Source: Acidobacteriota bacterium (GTDB lineage Bacteria > Acidobacteriota > Thermoanaerobaculia > UBA5066 > Gp7-AA6). From it: DNA of 64,000 nt. Below the pieces are notes generated by a model. The model had not been told where the DNA came from. It saw nothing but the letters and a program-made list of their open reading frames with translations, and ran no database searches. The stretch covers positions 1 to 64,000 of the forward strand of contig JAIVJS010000006.1 in the NCBI GenBank assembly GCA_020199905.1, given 5' to 3'. The position numbers were made by a program, and so were the translations under genes. Numbering within the stretch: position 1 is the stretch's first letter; the number at the start of each line of letters is the position of its first letter. Positions 54,516 to 62,398 of the stretch are shown piece after piece.

Positions 54516-54727
54516 GGAGCCTGTCCGAGTAATGTCCGTCGCGAGAGCGGTTGAGACCGAAGCGAGAGCGGGAGCGGAGAGCGGGCTTTTGCCGCGGGAC
54601 CTTGCGGTCCCCCGAACCCCCGGCTGCGCGGAGGCGCAGGCCGGCTACGCCGCTCAGGCCGTTTGAGCATTTCGAGCGGAGCGAGAGAATCGCCGGCGCG
54701 TAGCAGGAGATGACGAGGACAGGCTCC
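54516..54727. mobile_element. MITE-like element with 11-bp inverted ends
   Basis: GGAGCCTGTCC at 54516-54526 and its exact reverse complement GGACAGGCTCC at 54717-54727 bound 212 bp without a coding frame. The interior is rich in GAGCGAGAG-type purine runs and has internal palindromes (GGGACCTTGCGGTCCC). This size, inverted ends and lack of coding capacity fit a MITE or large REP/BIME element. No target-site duplication is evident. It separates two response regulator genes. Confidence 0.6.
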
Positions 54728-54750
54728 TAAAGAAGACCGGAGGGAGAGCG

Positions 54751-55140
54751 ATGGAGACGTGTGTCCTCGTCGTGGAAGACGATCCCGAGCTTCTCGAGGC
54801 GCTGAGCGGCGCGCTCGAATCGGAGGGCTACGGCGTCGGGCGGGCGCGCCACGGGCTCGACGCTCTCGGGCAGCTGCGCGCCGGCAAACGGCCCTGCGTC
54901 ATCCTCCTCGATCTCATGATGCCGATCATGAACGGATGGCAGTTCCGGCACGAGCAGCGGCAGGACTCCGAGCTCTGCAAGATCCCGGTCGTCGTGGTCT
55001 CGGCGAAGACGGACAGTGCTCAACACGCGGCGTGGCTCGAAGCGGATGCTTACATCGAAAAGCCGATCTCGCTCCAGACGCTGCTCGAGACGGTCCACCG
55101 CTACTGCGGCGGATGCGAGCCGCCGCCGCCACCCGCCTGA
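54751..55140 (+). CDS. Single-domain response regulator
   Basis: 129 aa, receiver only. CVLVVEDDPELLEALSGALE, VILLDLMMPIMNGWQF (phospho-Asp), VVVVSAKTD and YIEKPISLQTLLETV (Lys) are all intact. More similar in motif wording to the regulator at 54136 than to the one at 57450. Its last 28 nt overlap the Sir2 gene, so the two may be translationally coupled. Confidence 0.9.
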   Translation: METCVLVVEDDPELLEALSGALESEGYGVGRARHGLDALGQLRAGKRPCVILLDLMMPIMNGWQFRHEQRQDSELCKIPVVVVSAKTDSAQHAAWLEADAYIEKPISLQTLLETVHRYCGGCEPPPPPA

Positions 55141-55883
55141 GGACGGATCCGGCGACGCGGGCGGCGGAAAAATTGGGCGCCGCCCGGCGCGTCACGGTGA
55201 TCACGGGCGCCGGTGTCTCCGCCGCGAGCGGGATTCCGACTTTCCGAGGTGCCGGCGGCCTCTGGAAAAACCATCGGCCTGAATCGCTCGCCACGGCCGC
55301 CGCCTTCGCCCGTGATCCCGTCACCGTCTGGGAGTGGTACGCGTGGAGACGACAGAGGATCGCCGAGGCCACGCCGAATGCGGCGCACGCAGTTCTCGCG
55401 CGATGGAGCCAAAGATTCGAAGCGTTCACGCTCGTCACGCAGAACGTCGACGGACTCCACGAGCAGGCGGGAACGAAGAACGTGGTGCGCTTTCACGGTT
55501 CGATCTGGCGGCTCCGGTGCACGCGGCGCTGCGGCGCGCCCGAGTGGGAAGACCGCAACGCCGCTCAAAGGACGCTGCCGCGCTGCGAAACGTGCGGCGC
55601 CGTCGCGCGGCCGGGAGTCGTGTGGTTCGGCGAGGAGATTCCTTCCGAGGCGGTGCAGGCGGCCTTCGACGCTCTCGACTGCGACGTGTGCCTCGTGGCC
55701 GGGACGTCTTCCGTGGTCACACCCGCCGCCGGCCTGGTCGGCGAAGCGCGCCGCCGCGGGGCCTACGCGATCGAGATCAACCCCGAGGCGACGCCGGTGA
55801 CAGGCGGAGTGGACCTCGCGATCGCCGGTCGTGCGGAGGAGGTGCTGGTGGAAATAGAGAAAAGGCTGAGCGTCAAGGGTTAA
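55113..55883 (+). CDS. cobB: Sir2 family NAD-dependent deacylase
   Basis: 256 aa from the ATG at 55113. Sirtuin motifs: VTVITGAGVSAASGIPTFRG (NAD-binding GAGxS), LVTQNVDGLHEQAGT (TQNxD), VVRFHGSIWRLRC with the catalytic His, zinc ligands CTRRC and CETC, VVWFGEEIP, VAGTSSVVTPAA and EINPEATPVT. RPGVVWFGE resembles sirtuin class III, which often has desuccinylase activity if Tyr and Arg line the acyl pocket: here AWRRQRI supplies Arg. The last residues (LSVKG) and stop are encoded by a heptad-like repeat. Confidence 0.93.
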   Translation: MRAAAATRLRTDPATRAAEKLGAARRVTVITGAGVSAASGIPTFRGAGGLWKNHRPESLATAAAFARDPVTVWEWYAWRRQRIAEATPNAAHAVLARWSQRFEAFTLVTQNVDGLHEQAGTKNVVRFHGSIWRLRCTRRCGAPEWEDRNAAQRTLPRCETCGAVARPGVVWFGEEIPSEAVQAAFDALDCDVCLVAGTSSVVTPAAGLVGEARRRGAYAIEINPEATPVTGGVDLAIAGRAEEVLVEIEKRLSVKG

Positions 55884-55941
55884 GCGTCGAGCGTACGACG
55901 GGGAAAAACTCTCAACTCTCAACTCTCCACTCTCAACTTCC
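55868..55941. repeat. Heptanucleotide repeats between sir2 and purK
   Basis: GAGCGTC, AAGGGTT, AAGCGTC, GAGCGTA at 55868-55895, then AACTCTC three times, CACTCTC and AACTTCC at 55907-55941. The first array ends the Sir2 frame; the second, read on the minus strand, encodes the final KLRVES and stop of purK. Two different motif classes lie side by side. Confidence 0.85.
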
Positions 55942-57055
55942 CCCGCGCCTCCAGCGCCCGGGCGAGAGCTTCACCGGCGGAGTCGGCGAGCGCCGTTATG
56001 TGCCCCATCTTCCGGCCCGGACGCGGCTCGGACTTTCCGTAGAGGTGCAGCTTGGCCTCGGGGACGGCGCAGGCCGCGGGCCAATCCGGCTCTCCCTCCG
56101 CCCAGAGGTCTCCCAGGAGGTTCGCCATGGCCGCGGGACGCAGGGGCCGGGTGGATCCGAGAGGGAGTCCGCACACCGCTCGCAGCTGCTGCTCGAACTG
56201 GCTCGTGACGCAGGCGTCGACGGTCAGGTGCCCGGAATTGTGCGGGCGCGGCGCGAGCTCGTTGACCAGAAGACCTCCCGAGGGCTCCACGAAAAACTCG
56301 ACGCAGAGAACGCCCACGAGCCCGAGGGCCTCAACGATCTCGTGAGCCATTCCCGTGGCCTTCGCGCGCAGGGGATGCTCGGGGTCGCAGACGGTGTAGT
56401 CGAGGATGTGGCGCTCGTGGGCGTTGCGCAGGATCCCGAAATCGGCGATCGAGCCGTCGACGCCGCGGCCGACGATGACGGAGATCTCGTGATCGAACGG
56501 GATGAAGCGCTCGAGGACCGCCTCCTGCGCGCCGATCGACCGCCACGCTTCGTCGATTTCCTCGGCCGACGAGATACGCGCCTGTCCCTTGCCGTCGTAG
56601 CTGAATCCGGCGCGCTTGGCCACCGCAAGGCCCCCCAGCTCGTGCCAGGAGGCGGAGAGCTCGCCGGACGAGCGCGCGACCCGGTACTCGGCGACGGGAA
56701 ACCCGTTCGACCGCAGAAACGCCTTCTCGCGGACCCGGTTCTGGCACACCGACAGAACCTCGCCTCCCGGTCGCACGGGAGCGAGCTCCGCGGCAGCCGC
56801 GGCGGTCTCGAAGGGGACGTTCTCGAACTCGAAGGTCACGACGTCGACCCGCCGCGCAAACTCGCGAACCCGGTCGAGGTCGTCGTAGGAGGCGGTCACT
56901 TCGACGTCCGCGACCTGCCCGGTCGGCGTGTCGTACTCCGGTGAGTACGTGTGAACCCGGTATCCCAGACGCCGCGCCGCGATCGCGAACATGCGGCCGA
57001 GCTGGCCGCTCCCGAGCACTCCGATGGTCGAGCCCGGCAGGACCGGGCGGATCAA
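55919..57055 (-). CDS. purK: N5-carboxyaminoimidazole ribonucleotide synthase
   Basis: 378 aa. ATP-grasp enzyme of purine synthesis: AIR + ATP + bicarbonate to N5-CAIR. N-terminus [23 protein letters not shown]-grasp core [31 protein letters not shown] (canonical K.....YDGKGQ), [38 protein letters not shown] and [20 protein letters not shown]. Start TTG at 57055 overlaps the stop of the purE remnant (TTGA). Sequence is intact although its usual partner purE is broken. Confidence 0.94.
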   Translation of the reverse strand: MIRPVLPGSTIGVLGSGQLGRMFAIAARRLGYRVHTYSPEYDTPTGQVADVEVTASYDDLDRVREFARRVDVVTFEFENVPFETAAAAAELAPVRPGGEVLSVCQNRVREKAFLRSNGFPVAEYRVARSSGELSASWHELGGLAVAKRAGFSYDGKGQARISSAEEIDEAWRSIGAQEAVLERFIPFDHEISVIVGRGVDGSIADFGILRNAHERHILDYTVCDPEHPLRAKATGMAHEIVEALGLVGVLCVEFFVEPSGGLLVNELAPRPHNSGHLTVDACVTSQFEQQLRAVCGLPLGSTRPLRPAAMANLLGDLWAEGEPDWPAACAVPEAKLHLYGKSEPRPGRKMGHITALADSAGEALARALEARGKLRVES

Positions 57056-57284
57056 GGGAGAGTTTCCGACCGCACCGCGCTCGTCTGCTCCTCGCGAAAC
57101 CGCGCGAGCCGGTCGGCAACGGCAGCGTCGGACCGGGCCAGGATCGCCGCGGCGAAGAGGGCCGCGTTGACGGCGCCCGCCCTCCCGATCGCGAAGGTGG
57201 CCACCGGAACCCCCGCCGGCATCTGGACCAGTCCGACTTGCTGCCCATGATGACGGCAACGCGCGGAAGACGCTCGAAGGACAT
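57052..57284 (-). pseudogene. purE: purE with internal deletion
   Basis: ATG at 57284 encodes [13 protein letters not shown], a perfect PurE N-terminus. Immediately after GACTGG the frame that makes sense shifts and continues as [20 protein letters not shown] and [20 protein letters not shown] to a stop at 57052, the normal C-terminal third of PurE. The central ~90 residues, including the substrate-binding SAHR and GAGG.AHLPGM regions, are gone and the join is out of frame. The product could not function. Either a real deletion or a sequence/assembly error; purK directly follows as in intact purEK operons. Confidence 0.85.
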
Positions 57285-57309
57285 GAGGGGATTGTATGGG
57301 ACAGGGTTT

Positions 57310-57447
57310 GAGCGTCGAGCGTCAAGCGTGGAACGTGCCGATGCCGGAGGATTGAGTGAGGTTCGAGCGTCGAGTCGATTTGGAGTCTGCCCGCTGGCTC
57401 GCGGCGGTTTCTCGGGATTGAACGCTCAACGCTGAACGCTCAGCCTT
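57310..57447. repeat. Heptanucleotide repeats upstream of purE and after a response regulator
   Basis: GAGCGTC, GAGCGTC, AAGCGTG, GAACGTG at 57310-57337; GAGCGTC plus a partial unit near 57365; and GAACGCT, CAACGCT, GAACGCT, CAGCCTT at 57420-57447. The last array reads as the approximate reverse complement of the first, so the ~140-bp gap is bounded by inverted arrays. It ends 3 bp before the stop of the downstream gene. Confidence 0.85.
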
Positions 57448-57449
57448 CC

Positions 57450-57881
57450 CTAATTCTGCAGATCCCTCGGCAGCTGGTTGAGCTCCAGCCAGTAGACGGG
57501 GAGCATGCGCAGACGCTGAAACATCAGCTCCGGGGTTTCGGACTTGGAGACGAACGAGTTGGCGCCGTGTTGATACGCGGTCTGGATGTCCTCGCGCTCC
57601 TGGGAGCTCGTCAGCACGACGACCGGAACGCCTCGGGTCAGGGGATTGGATCGGATGCGTTTCAAGACCTCGATACCTCCCATGCCCGGCAGGCCCAGGT
57701 CCAGGAGAATCAAGTCGATCTCGGGCTTGCGCGTCGCGCGTTCGAGCGCTCGCTCTCCTGTCTCGGCCTCCTCGACCGCGATCTCATCTCCGAACGCGCT
57801 GTCGAGAATTCTTCGCATCACCCACCGGTGATTCAAATCGTCTTCGACGAGCAGGATTCGTCGCGGTCCAATGAGCGGCAA
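57450..57881 (-). CDS. Response regulator, Rcp1-like receiver domain
   Basis: 143 aa from a TTG at 57881, with AAGGA about 7 nt upstream; longer in-frame starts exist up to 58025. RILLVEDDLNHRWVMRRIL has the acidic residues, LILLDLGLPGMGGIEVLKRI the phospho-Asp, VPVVVLTSSQEREDI the Thr, and NSFVSKSETPELM the Lys. The insertion before LILLDLGLPG and the LNHRW pattern resemble Rcp1-type regulators that partner with phytochrome-like kinases. No kinase gene is adjacent. Confidence 0.88.
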   Translation of the reverse strand: MPLIGPRRILLVEDDLNHRWVMRRILDSAFGDEIAVEEAETGERALERATRKPEIDLILLDLGLPGMGGIEVLKRIRSNPLTRGVPVVVLTSSQEREDIQTAYQHGANSFVSKSETPELMFQRLRMLPVYWLELNQLPRDLQN

Positions 57882-58069
57882 ACAGGTTCCTTTCCGGGCA
57901 TTCCGGGGCACACCCCGAGCGCAGGGGATTCCTACAGCAAAAGCGATACCCGCCGCCGGCCCGCCCTCCTGTCCGCTGCACCTGTCCTCGATTCTGGACA
58001 GGCGGAGATTCCTTTCAACCGCCAATATCTATAAGGGGTTAAGATCAGATCTTTCCGGGCGAAAGAGGG

Positions 58070-58975
58070 ATGAAAAAAGGGATCTGGGTGGCAGTGGCGC
58101 TCGCTATTGGCGTTGCGGGCGCCTGGGGATACGGGGCCCTGGTCCGGCAGGAGAACGACGACGGCCGCAAGGTCCGACTCCTGGCGCTCGCGGAAGAGCA
58201 GCGTCTGGACGTCTCGTTTTCACGGAGCGGGCGTCTCATCTCGGCGGTGCCCGACGAGGGCGAAGCCATCCAGGCGAAAGCCGTGGTCGCGCGGCTGGAG
58301 GAGCCCGGGCTCGCCGAAGACATCTCGGACCTCGAACGTCAGAGCGAGCAGGTGCGCGCGCGGGAGAACGCGCGGCGGCAGGACGTCGCGCGCCTGGCGG
58401 CGCAGTGGGCGCAGACGGTGAGCGAAGAGAAGCGTCTGGGCCGGCTCGCGAGGGAGGGGATTGCGGCCGCCGCCGATCTCGAAACGCTCCAGCATCATCG
58501 CGAGGAGCTGGCCGCCGCCGTTCGGGCGCGAGAGGCGGACAAGGGCGAGCTCGAGGCGCAGACGAAAGCGCTGCAGTCGCGCATCGAGAAGATCCAGCGT
58601 TTCGAGCGCGAGGGAACGCTCCTGTCGCCCGCCGCGGGCATCGTCCTGACGCGCCACCATCGCCTGGGAGAGTTCGTTCCGGCCGGCGATCCCATCGTGA
58701 CGCTCCAGGTGGAAGCGCCATACCTGCGCGTCGAAGTTCCGGAAGAGCGGCTCTCCGCCTTTTCCGTCGGCGCCACGGTCCGCGTCTGGCCTCAGGCGCG
58801 CACGGGCGAGTCGTTTCCGGCGCGCGTGCTGTCCGTGAAGCCCCGATCCGAATTTGCGACCCGCCGAAACTGGGGATTGCAGAGCCGCGATCTGCGCACC
58901 TTTTCCGTCCGGCTGAAACCGGAAGGCGCGGCCATCGTCTCGGGGCAGACCTTCGTCGTCGAAGCAGGTTCGTGA
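58070..58975 (+). CDS. HlyD-family periplasmic adaptor
   Basis: 301 aa. An N-terminal membrane anchor (GIWVAVALAIGVAGAWGYGA) precedes a lipoyl-like half (VSFSRSGRLISAVPDEGEAI), a long coiled coil (~95-180, Arg/Glu/Ala-rich), the second lipoyl half (LLSPAAGIVLTRHHRLGEFV) and a beta-barrel segment. Membrane fusion proteins bridge inner-membrane ABC transporters to an outer-membrane channel. Forms an operon with the ATPase and permease that follow. Substrate unknown; no TolC-type gene is in the window. Confidence 0.88.
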   Translation: MKKGIWVAVALAIGVAGAWGYGALVRQENDDGRKVRLLALAEEQRLDVSFSRSGRLISAVPDEGEAIQAKAVVARLEEPGLAEDISDLERQSEQVRARENARRQDVARLAAQWAQTVSEEKRLGRLAREGIAAAADLETLQHHREELAAAVRAREADKGELEAQTKALQSRIEKIQRFEREGTLLSPAAGIVLTRHHRLGEFVPAGDPIVTLQVEAPYLRVEVPEERLSAFSVGATVRVWPQARTGESFPARVLSVKPRSEFATRRNWGLQSRDLRTFSVRLKPEGAAIVSGQTFVVEAGS

Positions 58976-59083
58976 TCCTTCGGGCGGGAGGCCGGCCGGT
59001 CGCGCCCGAACCTCTCGCTTGAAAAAAAGCCCGCCTCCTATCGAGTTTCCGAACAAGCATCCCCACCTCGGAATCCCCCCGCG

Positions 59084-60037
59084 ATGAGCTCCACCGCCTC
59101 GATCGAAGCGAGCGCGCTCACGAAACGGTTCGGCGATTTCGTGGCCGATGACCGGGTGACGTTCGCCGTCGAGCCGGGAGAGACCTATGGCCTTCTCGGG
59201 CCGAATGGCGCCGGAAAAACGACTCTCATCCGCATGCTGACGACCCTGCTTCCCCCGAGCGCCGGCACCGCGCGCGTGCGCGGACACGACCTCGTGCGGG
59301 AGAAGCGTGCCGTGCGCTCGGCCATCGGCACCGTCTCGCAGGCGATCACGACGGACGAGAACCTCACGGTCCGGGAGAACCTCTCCGTGCAGGGGAAGCT
59401 CTACGGGCTCTGGGGACGCGAGCTCTCGCGCCGCATCGAGCGGCGTCTCACGCAGGTCGGCCTGTGGGACCGGTGCGCCCAGGTGACGCGGCATCTCTCC
59501 GGCGGCATGCGGCGGCGCCTCGAGATCGCTCGCGGTGTACTTCACTCCCCGCGCGTCCTCTTTCTCGACGAGCCGACCACCGGCCTCGATCCGCAGAGCC
59601 GCCGCTCGATCTGGGACCTTCTCGCGGAGATGAAGGAATCGGACCCGGAGCTCGCCGTCGTCCTGACCACGCACGCGATGGACGAAGCGGACTTCCTCTG
59701 CGACCGGGTCGCGATCCTCGATTCGGGACGGATCCTCCAGGAGGGCGAGCCCGAGAAGTTGAAGCGCCTGCTCGACACCGGGGAGCACGTCGAGATCGAG
59801 ACGGACCGGCCGGTCGCCGACGCGGACAGGGACGTCGTCATCGCGCTCGGTGCCGCAAACTGGCGGTCGCCTGTCGCCGGTCACGCGGAGTTCCAGTCGC
59901 GGCCGGGCGAAGGCGTGGGCCGGAGAGCCGCGCAGCTTCTCGAGGAGCGCGGGTATCGCATCGTGCACCTGACGATCGCCCCCGTCACCCTGGAGGACGT
60001 CTTCTTTTCCTACACGGGACGGGGGCTTCGCGAGTGA
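59084..60037 (+). CDS. ABC-2 transporter ATP-binding protein
   Basis: 317 aa. Walker A GLLGPNGAGKTTLIRML, Q-loop TVSQAIT, signature VTRHLSGGMRRRLEIARG, Walker B VLFLDEPTTGLDPQSRRSIW, and the H-loop VVLTTHAMDEADFLCDRV. The C-terminal ~75 residues are the regulatory extension seen in drug/daunorubicin-type ABC-2 ATPases. Drives export with the permease whose start overlaps by 4 nt. Confidence 0.95.
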   Translation: MSSTASIEASALTKRFGDFVADDRVTFAVEPGETYGLLGPNGAGKTTLIRMLTTLLPPSAGTARVRGHDLVREKRAVRSAIGTVSQAITTDENLTVRENLSVQGKLYGLWGRELSRRIERRLTQVGLWDRCAQVTRHLSGGMRRRLEIARGVLHSPRVLFLDEPTTGLDPQSRRSIWDLLAEMKESDPELAVVLTTHAMDEADFLCDRVAILDSGRILQEGEPEKLKRLLDTGEHVEIETDRPVADADRDVVIALGAANWRSPVAGHAEFQSRPGEGVGRRAAQLLEERGYRIVHLTIAPVTLEDVFFSYTGRGLRE

Positions 60038-61152
60038 GCCGTCCCGCCCGCGGCCCGTTTCTGAGCCTGCTCGGAATCTTCGCCATCTGCCAGCGCGCCT
60101 ACGTGACCCTCTGGCGGCAGCCGGTTCTCCTGATCTCCACGATGATCTTTCCCCTCATCTACCTGCTCCTTCTCGGCAACTCGCTCAACCGTCCTCTCCG
60201 GTCGCTACCGCTCGCCGTGGTGGACGAAGCGAAGAATTCCCTGTCCGCAGAGTGCCTTCGGGGCGCGGCGGCGCTCGAGAGCGGACGTCAGCTCATCCGG
60301 CTGCAGATCGTCGAGAACCGCGCGGAAGCTCTCGACGCGCTGAGGCGGGCGCGCTACAAGGGCATCTGGGTTCTGCCGCCGGGGATGACGCGGCTCGGAC
60401 CGGCGCCGTCGTTCATCGGAGACAACACGGACCGGGCGTCCTACGACGTCCTCGAGTCCGCTCTGCGCGATCTATGGCTGGAGGTCTCCGCTGCCCGCGG
60501 GGGAGTCCCCGCGGCGCCGGCCGCGCGCCTGGAGGCATATCCCTATCTCGACTACCTGACGTACCTTTCGCCGGCCGTCGTCTGCCTGGCGATCTTCATG
60601 GGATCGATGGTCTCCGGGGGACTTCAGGTCCTGGAGGACCGGATGTTCGGATACCACGAGGGGTATCTCGTCACCCCGGTCTCGACCGGCACGCTCGTCG
60701 CCGGGCACATCATCGCGGGCGCTCTCGTCGCGTCGATCGCGGGAGGCGCCGTCCTCGTCGCCCTCCTTCTTTTCGCGCCCGTTTCCCTGTCTGGCGCGGC
60801 CGGCATATCGGCCGCGTTTTTCACCGTCTTCCTGACGGCGCTCGCGATCGCCGCCGTCTGGTCCCTGCTCTTCGCTCGAGCGCGCCGGGCGAGCGTGCTG
60901 CGCGGGATGTTCGGGATCATCAACGCCGCCCTCTTCTTTCCGTCGGGCGCCCTCTATCCCGTCGAGAGCTATCCGGGCTGGCTCCGCGCCCTCTCGACCA
61001 TCGACCCGCTGACGTACGGCCTCCGCGCCCTCCGCGACCTGGTGCTGCGAGGATCCCCGGTCTCCTCGTGCTACCCGCCGTGGATCTTTCTGCTGACCTT
61101 CACTCTGGTGTGCGGAATGCTCGCGAGGGTCTTCTTCAGACGAGAGATCTGA
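60034..61152 (+). CDS. ABC-2 type transporter permease
   Basis: 372 aa from a GTG overlapping the ATPase stop. One N-terminal helix (VLLISTMIFPLIYLLLLGNS), a ~150-residue periplasmic domain, and five C-terminal helices including LTYLSPAVVCLAIFMGSMVS, GHIIAGALVASIAGGAVLVA and FPSGALYPVESYPGWLRALS. This is the YhhJ/DrrB plan. Works with the adaptor and ATPase upstream as a probable drug or lipid exporter. Confidence 0.93.
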   Translation: MSRPARGPFLSLLGIFAICQRAYVTLWRQPVLLISTMIFPLIYLLLLGNSLNRPLRSLPLAVVDEAKNSLSAECLRGAAALESGRQLIRLQIVENRAEALDALRRARYKGIWVLPPGMTRLGPAPSFIGDNTDRASYDVLESALRDLWLEVSAARGGVPAAPAARLEAYPYLDYLTYLSPAVVCLAIFMGSMVSGGLQVLEDRMFGYHEGYLVTPVSTGTLVAGHIIAGALVASIAGGAVLVALLLFAPVSLSGAAGISAAFFTVFLTALAIAAVWSLLFARARRASVLRGMFGIINAALFFPSGALYPVESYPGWLRALSTIDPLTYGLRALRDLVLRGSPVSSCYPPWIFLLTFTLVCGMLARVFFRREI

Positions 61153-61155
61153 CGG

Positions 61156-61290
61156 GAAGTTCAGAGTTCAGAGTTGCGGGTTGAGCCTCCAGAGGTTTTT
61201 GACTCTCAGCTCTCAGCTCCCCGGGCTCGAGGAGCTGCTCAAGAGGGCGATGTGAGGGAAGTCGAGAGTTCAGAGTCGAGAGTCGGGCAA
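61156..61290. repeat. Heptanucleotide repeats between ABC permease and msrP
   Basis: Three arrays: GAAGTTC, AGAGTTC, AGAGTTG, CGGGTTG near 61156-61183; ACTCTCA, GCTCTCA, GCTCCCC at 61202-61222; GAGAGTT, CAGAGTC, GAGAGTC, GGGCAAG at 61264-61291. They occupy most of the 146-bp gap between convergent genes. Confidence 0.8.
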
Positions 61291-61298
61291 GAAGCCAC

Positions 61299-62288
61299 TC
61301 AGGACAGCCCTTTCCGGCTCTGGTCGTCGTAGAGGCTCGCGACGGAGTCCGCGTAGCCGTTGTAGGGAAGCGTCGGGCGCCGCTCGATTCCGCCGGGGCC
61401 GAAGAATTTTTCGGTGGCCTGGGGCCAGCGGGGATGCGGGACCGCCGGGTTGACGTTCGACAAAAAGCCGTACTCGAAGGGCGAGAGCGAGCGCCAGAAC
61501 GTCTGCGGCTGGCGGTCGGTGAATTCGAAGCGCACGACGGCCTTCGGGCTCTTGAATCCGTACTTCCAGGGCATCCGCAGCCCGAGCGGGAGACCGTTCT
61601 GCTTCGGAAGCTCGCGTCCGTAACTTCCGATCGAGACGAAGGCGAGCTCGTGGATCGCTTCGTCGAGCCGAAAGGCCTCGAAGTAGGGGAACGGATACCA
61701 CGGCTTCCGCTGGTCGGGCGCCTCCGAGCCCCGCTTGAAACTGACGGTCCGCAGAAATCTCGCCGACGAGAGCGGCCGCGCGAGGTCCACCAGCGACTTC
61801 AAGGGGAACCCGGTCCACGGCACCGCGATCGACCAGGCCTCGACGCAGCGATGCCGGTAGACGCGCTCTTCGACCTGCATCCTGCGGACGAGATCGTCCC
61901 GGTCTATCGAAAAGGGTTTCTGGACGAGCCCGGCGATCTCGATGATCCACGGCCGCGTCGTGAGCCTCTGCGCCGCGTGAGCCGGCGAGTCTTTGACGTT
62001 TCCGAACTCGTAGTAATTGTTGTAGCTCTCGACGATCTCGGGTTTCGAGATCGGGCGGTCGATCGCGTAGCGGGCGTTGCGTTTTGCGGGATACAGCCGG
62101 GCGACGTCCCGGGGAACCGTCTCGGCCCCGCCGGCGATCGCTCGGTCGCGGCCGGACATCGCCGAAAAAGCTGCGCCCACGCCCGCGAACGCGATGGTCT
62201 CCAGGAACCGCCGCCGATCCACGACGAGGCCTTCCGGAGTTACGTCCCGGTCGAGAAGTCCCCATGACTTTTTCCGCTGCACGCGCAT
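61299..62288 (-). CDS. msrP: Protein-methionine-sulfoxide reductase catalytic subunit MsrP
   Basis: 329 aa. A twin-arginine signal (VDRRRFLETIAFAGVGAAFS) exports the folded molybdenum-cofactor protein. Residue Cys148 in YRHRCVEAWSIAVPW is the molybdenum ligand. Further conserved segments: YNNYYEFG, PWIIEIAGLVQKPF, LPKQNGLPLGLRMPWKYGFK, EYGFLSNVNPAVPHPRW and TLPYNGYADSVASLY. Repairs oxidised methionine in periplasmic proteins. The heme partner MsrQ is not adjacent, so electrons may come from elsewhere. Confidence 0.94.
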   Translation of the reverse strand: MRVQRKKSWGLLDRDVTPEGLVVDRRRFLETIAFAGVGAAFSAMSGRDRAIAGGAETVPRDVARLYPAKRNARYAIDRPISKPEIVESYNNYYEFGNVKDSPAHAAQRLTTRPWIIEIAGLVQKPFSIDRDDLVRRMQVEERVYRHRCVEAWSIAVPWTGFPLKSLVDLARPLSSARFLRTVSFKRGSEAPDQRKPWYPFPYFEAFRLDEAIHELAFVSIGSYGRELPKQNGLPLGLRMPWKYGFKSPKAVVRFEFTDRQPQTFWRSLSPFEYGFLSNVNPAVPHPRWPQATEKFFGPGGIERRPTLPYNGYADSVASLYDDQSRKGLS

Positions 62289-62361
62289 CGAACGCCCCTA
62301 TGCCCTACGGCAATCGGTCCGAGTCTGAATGTCGAGCCTGGGGGGAAACGAGCCGGAAGAA

Positions 62362-62396
62362 CAGCTGAGAGCTGCCAGCTGACAACTGACAGCCGA
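62362..62396. repeat. Heptanucleotide repeat, 5 units
   Basis: CAGCTGA, GAGCTGC, CAGCTGA, CAACTGA, CAGCCGA at 62362-62396, immediately before the stop of the desaturase gene (62399). Similar in motif to the arrays at 4427 and 7046. The rest of the 62289-62398 gap holds no other recognised signal. Confidence 0.85.
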
Positions 62397-62398
62397 AA

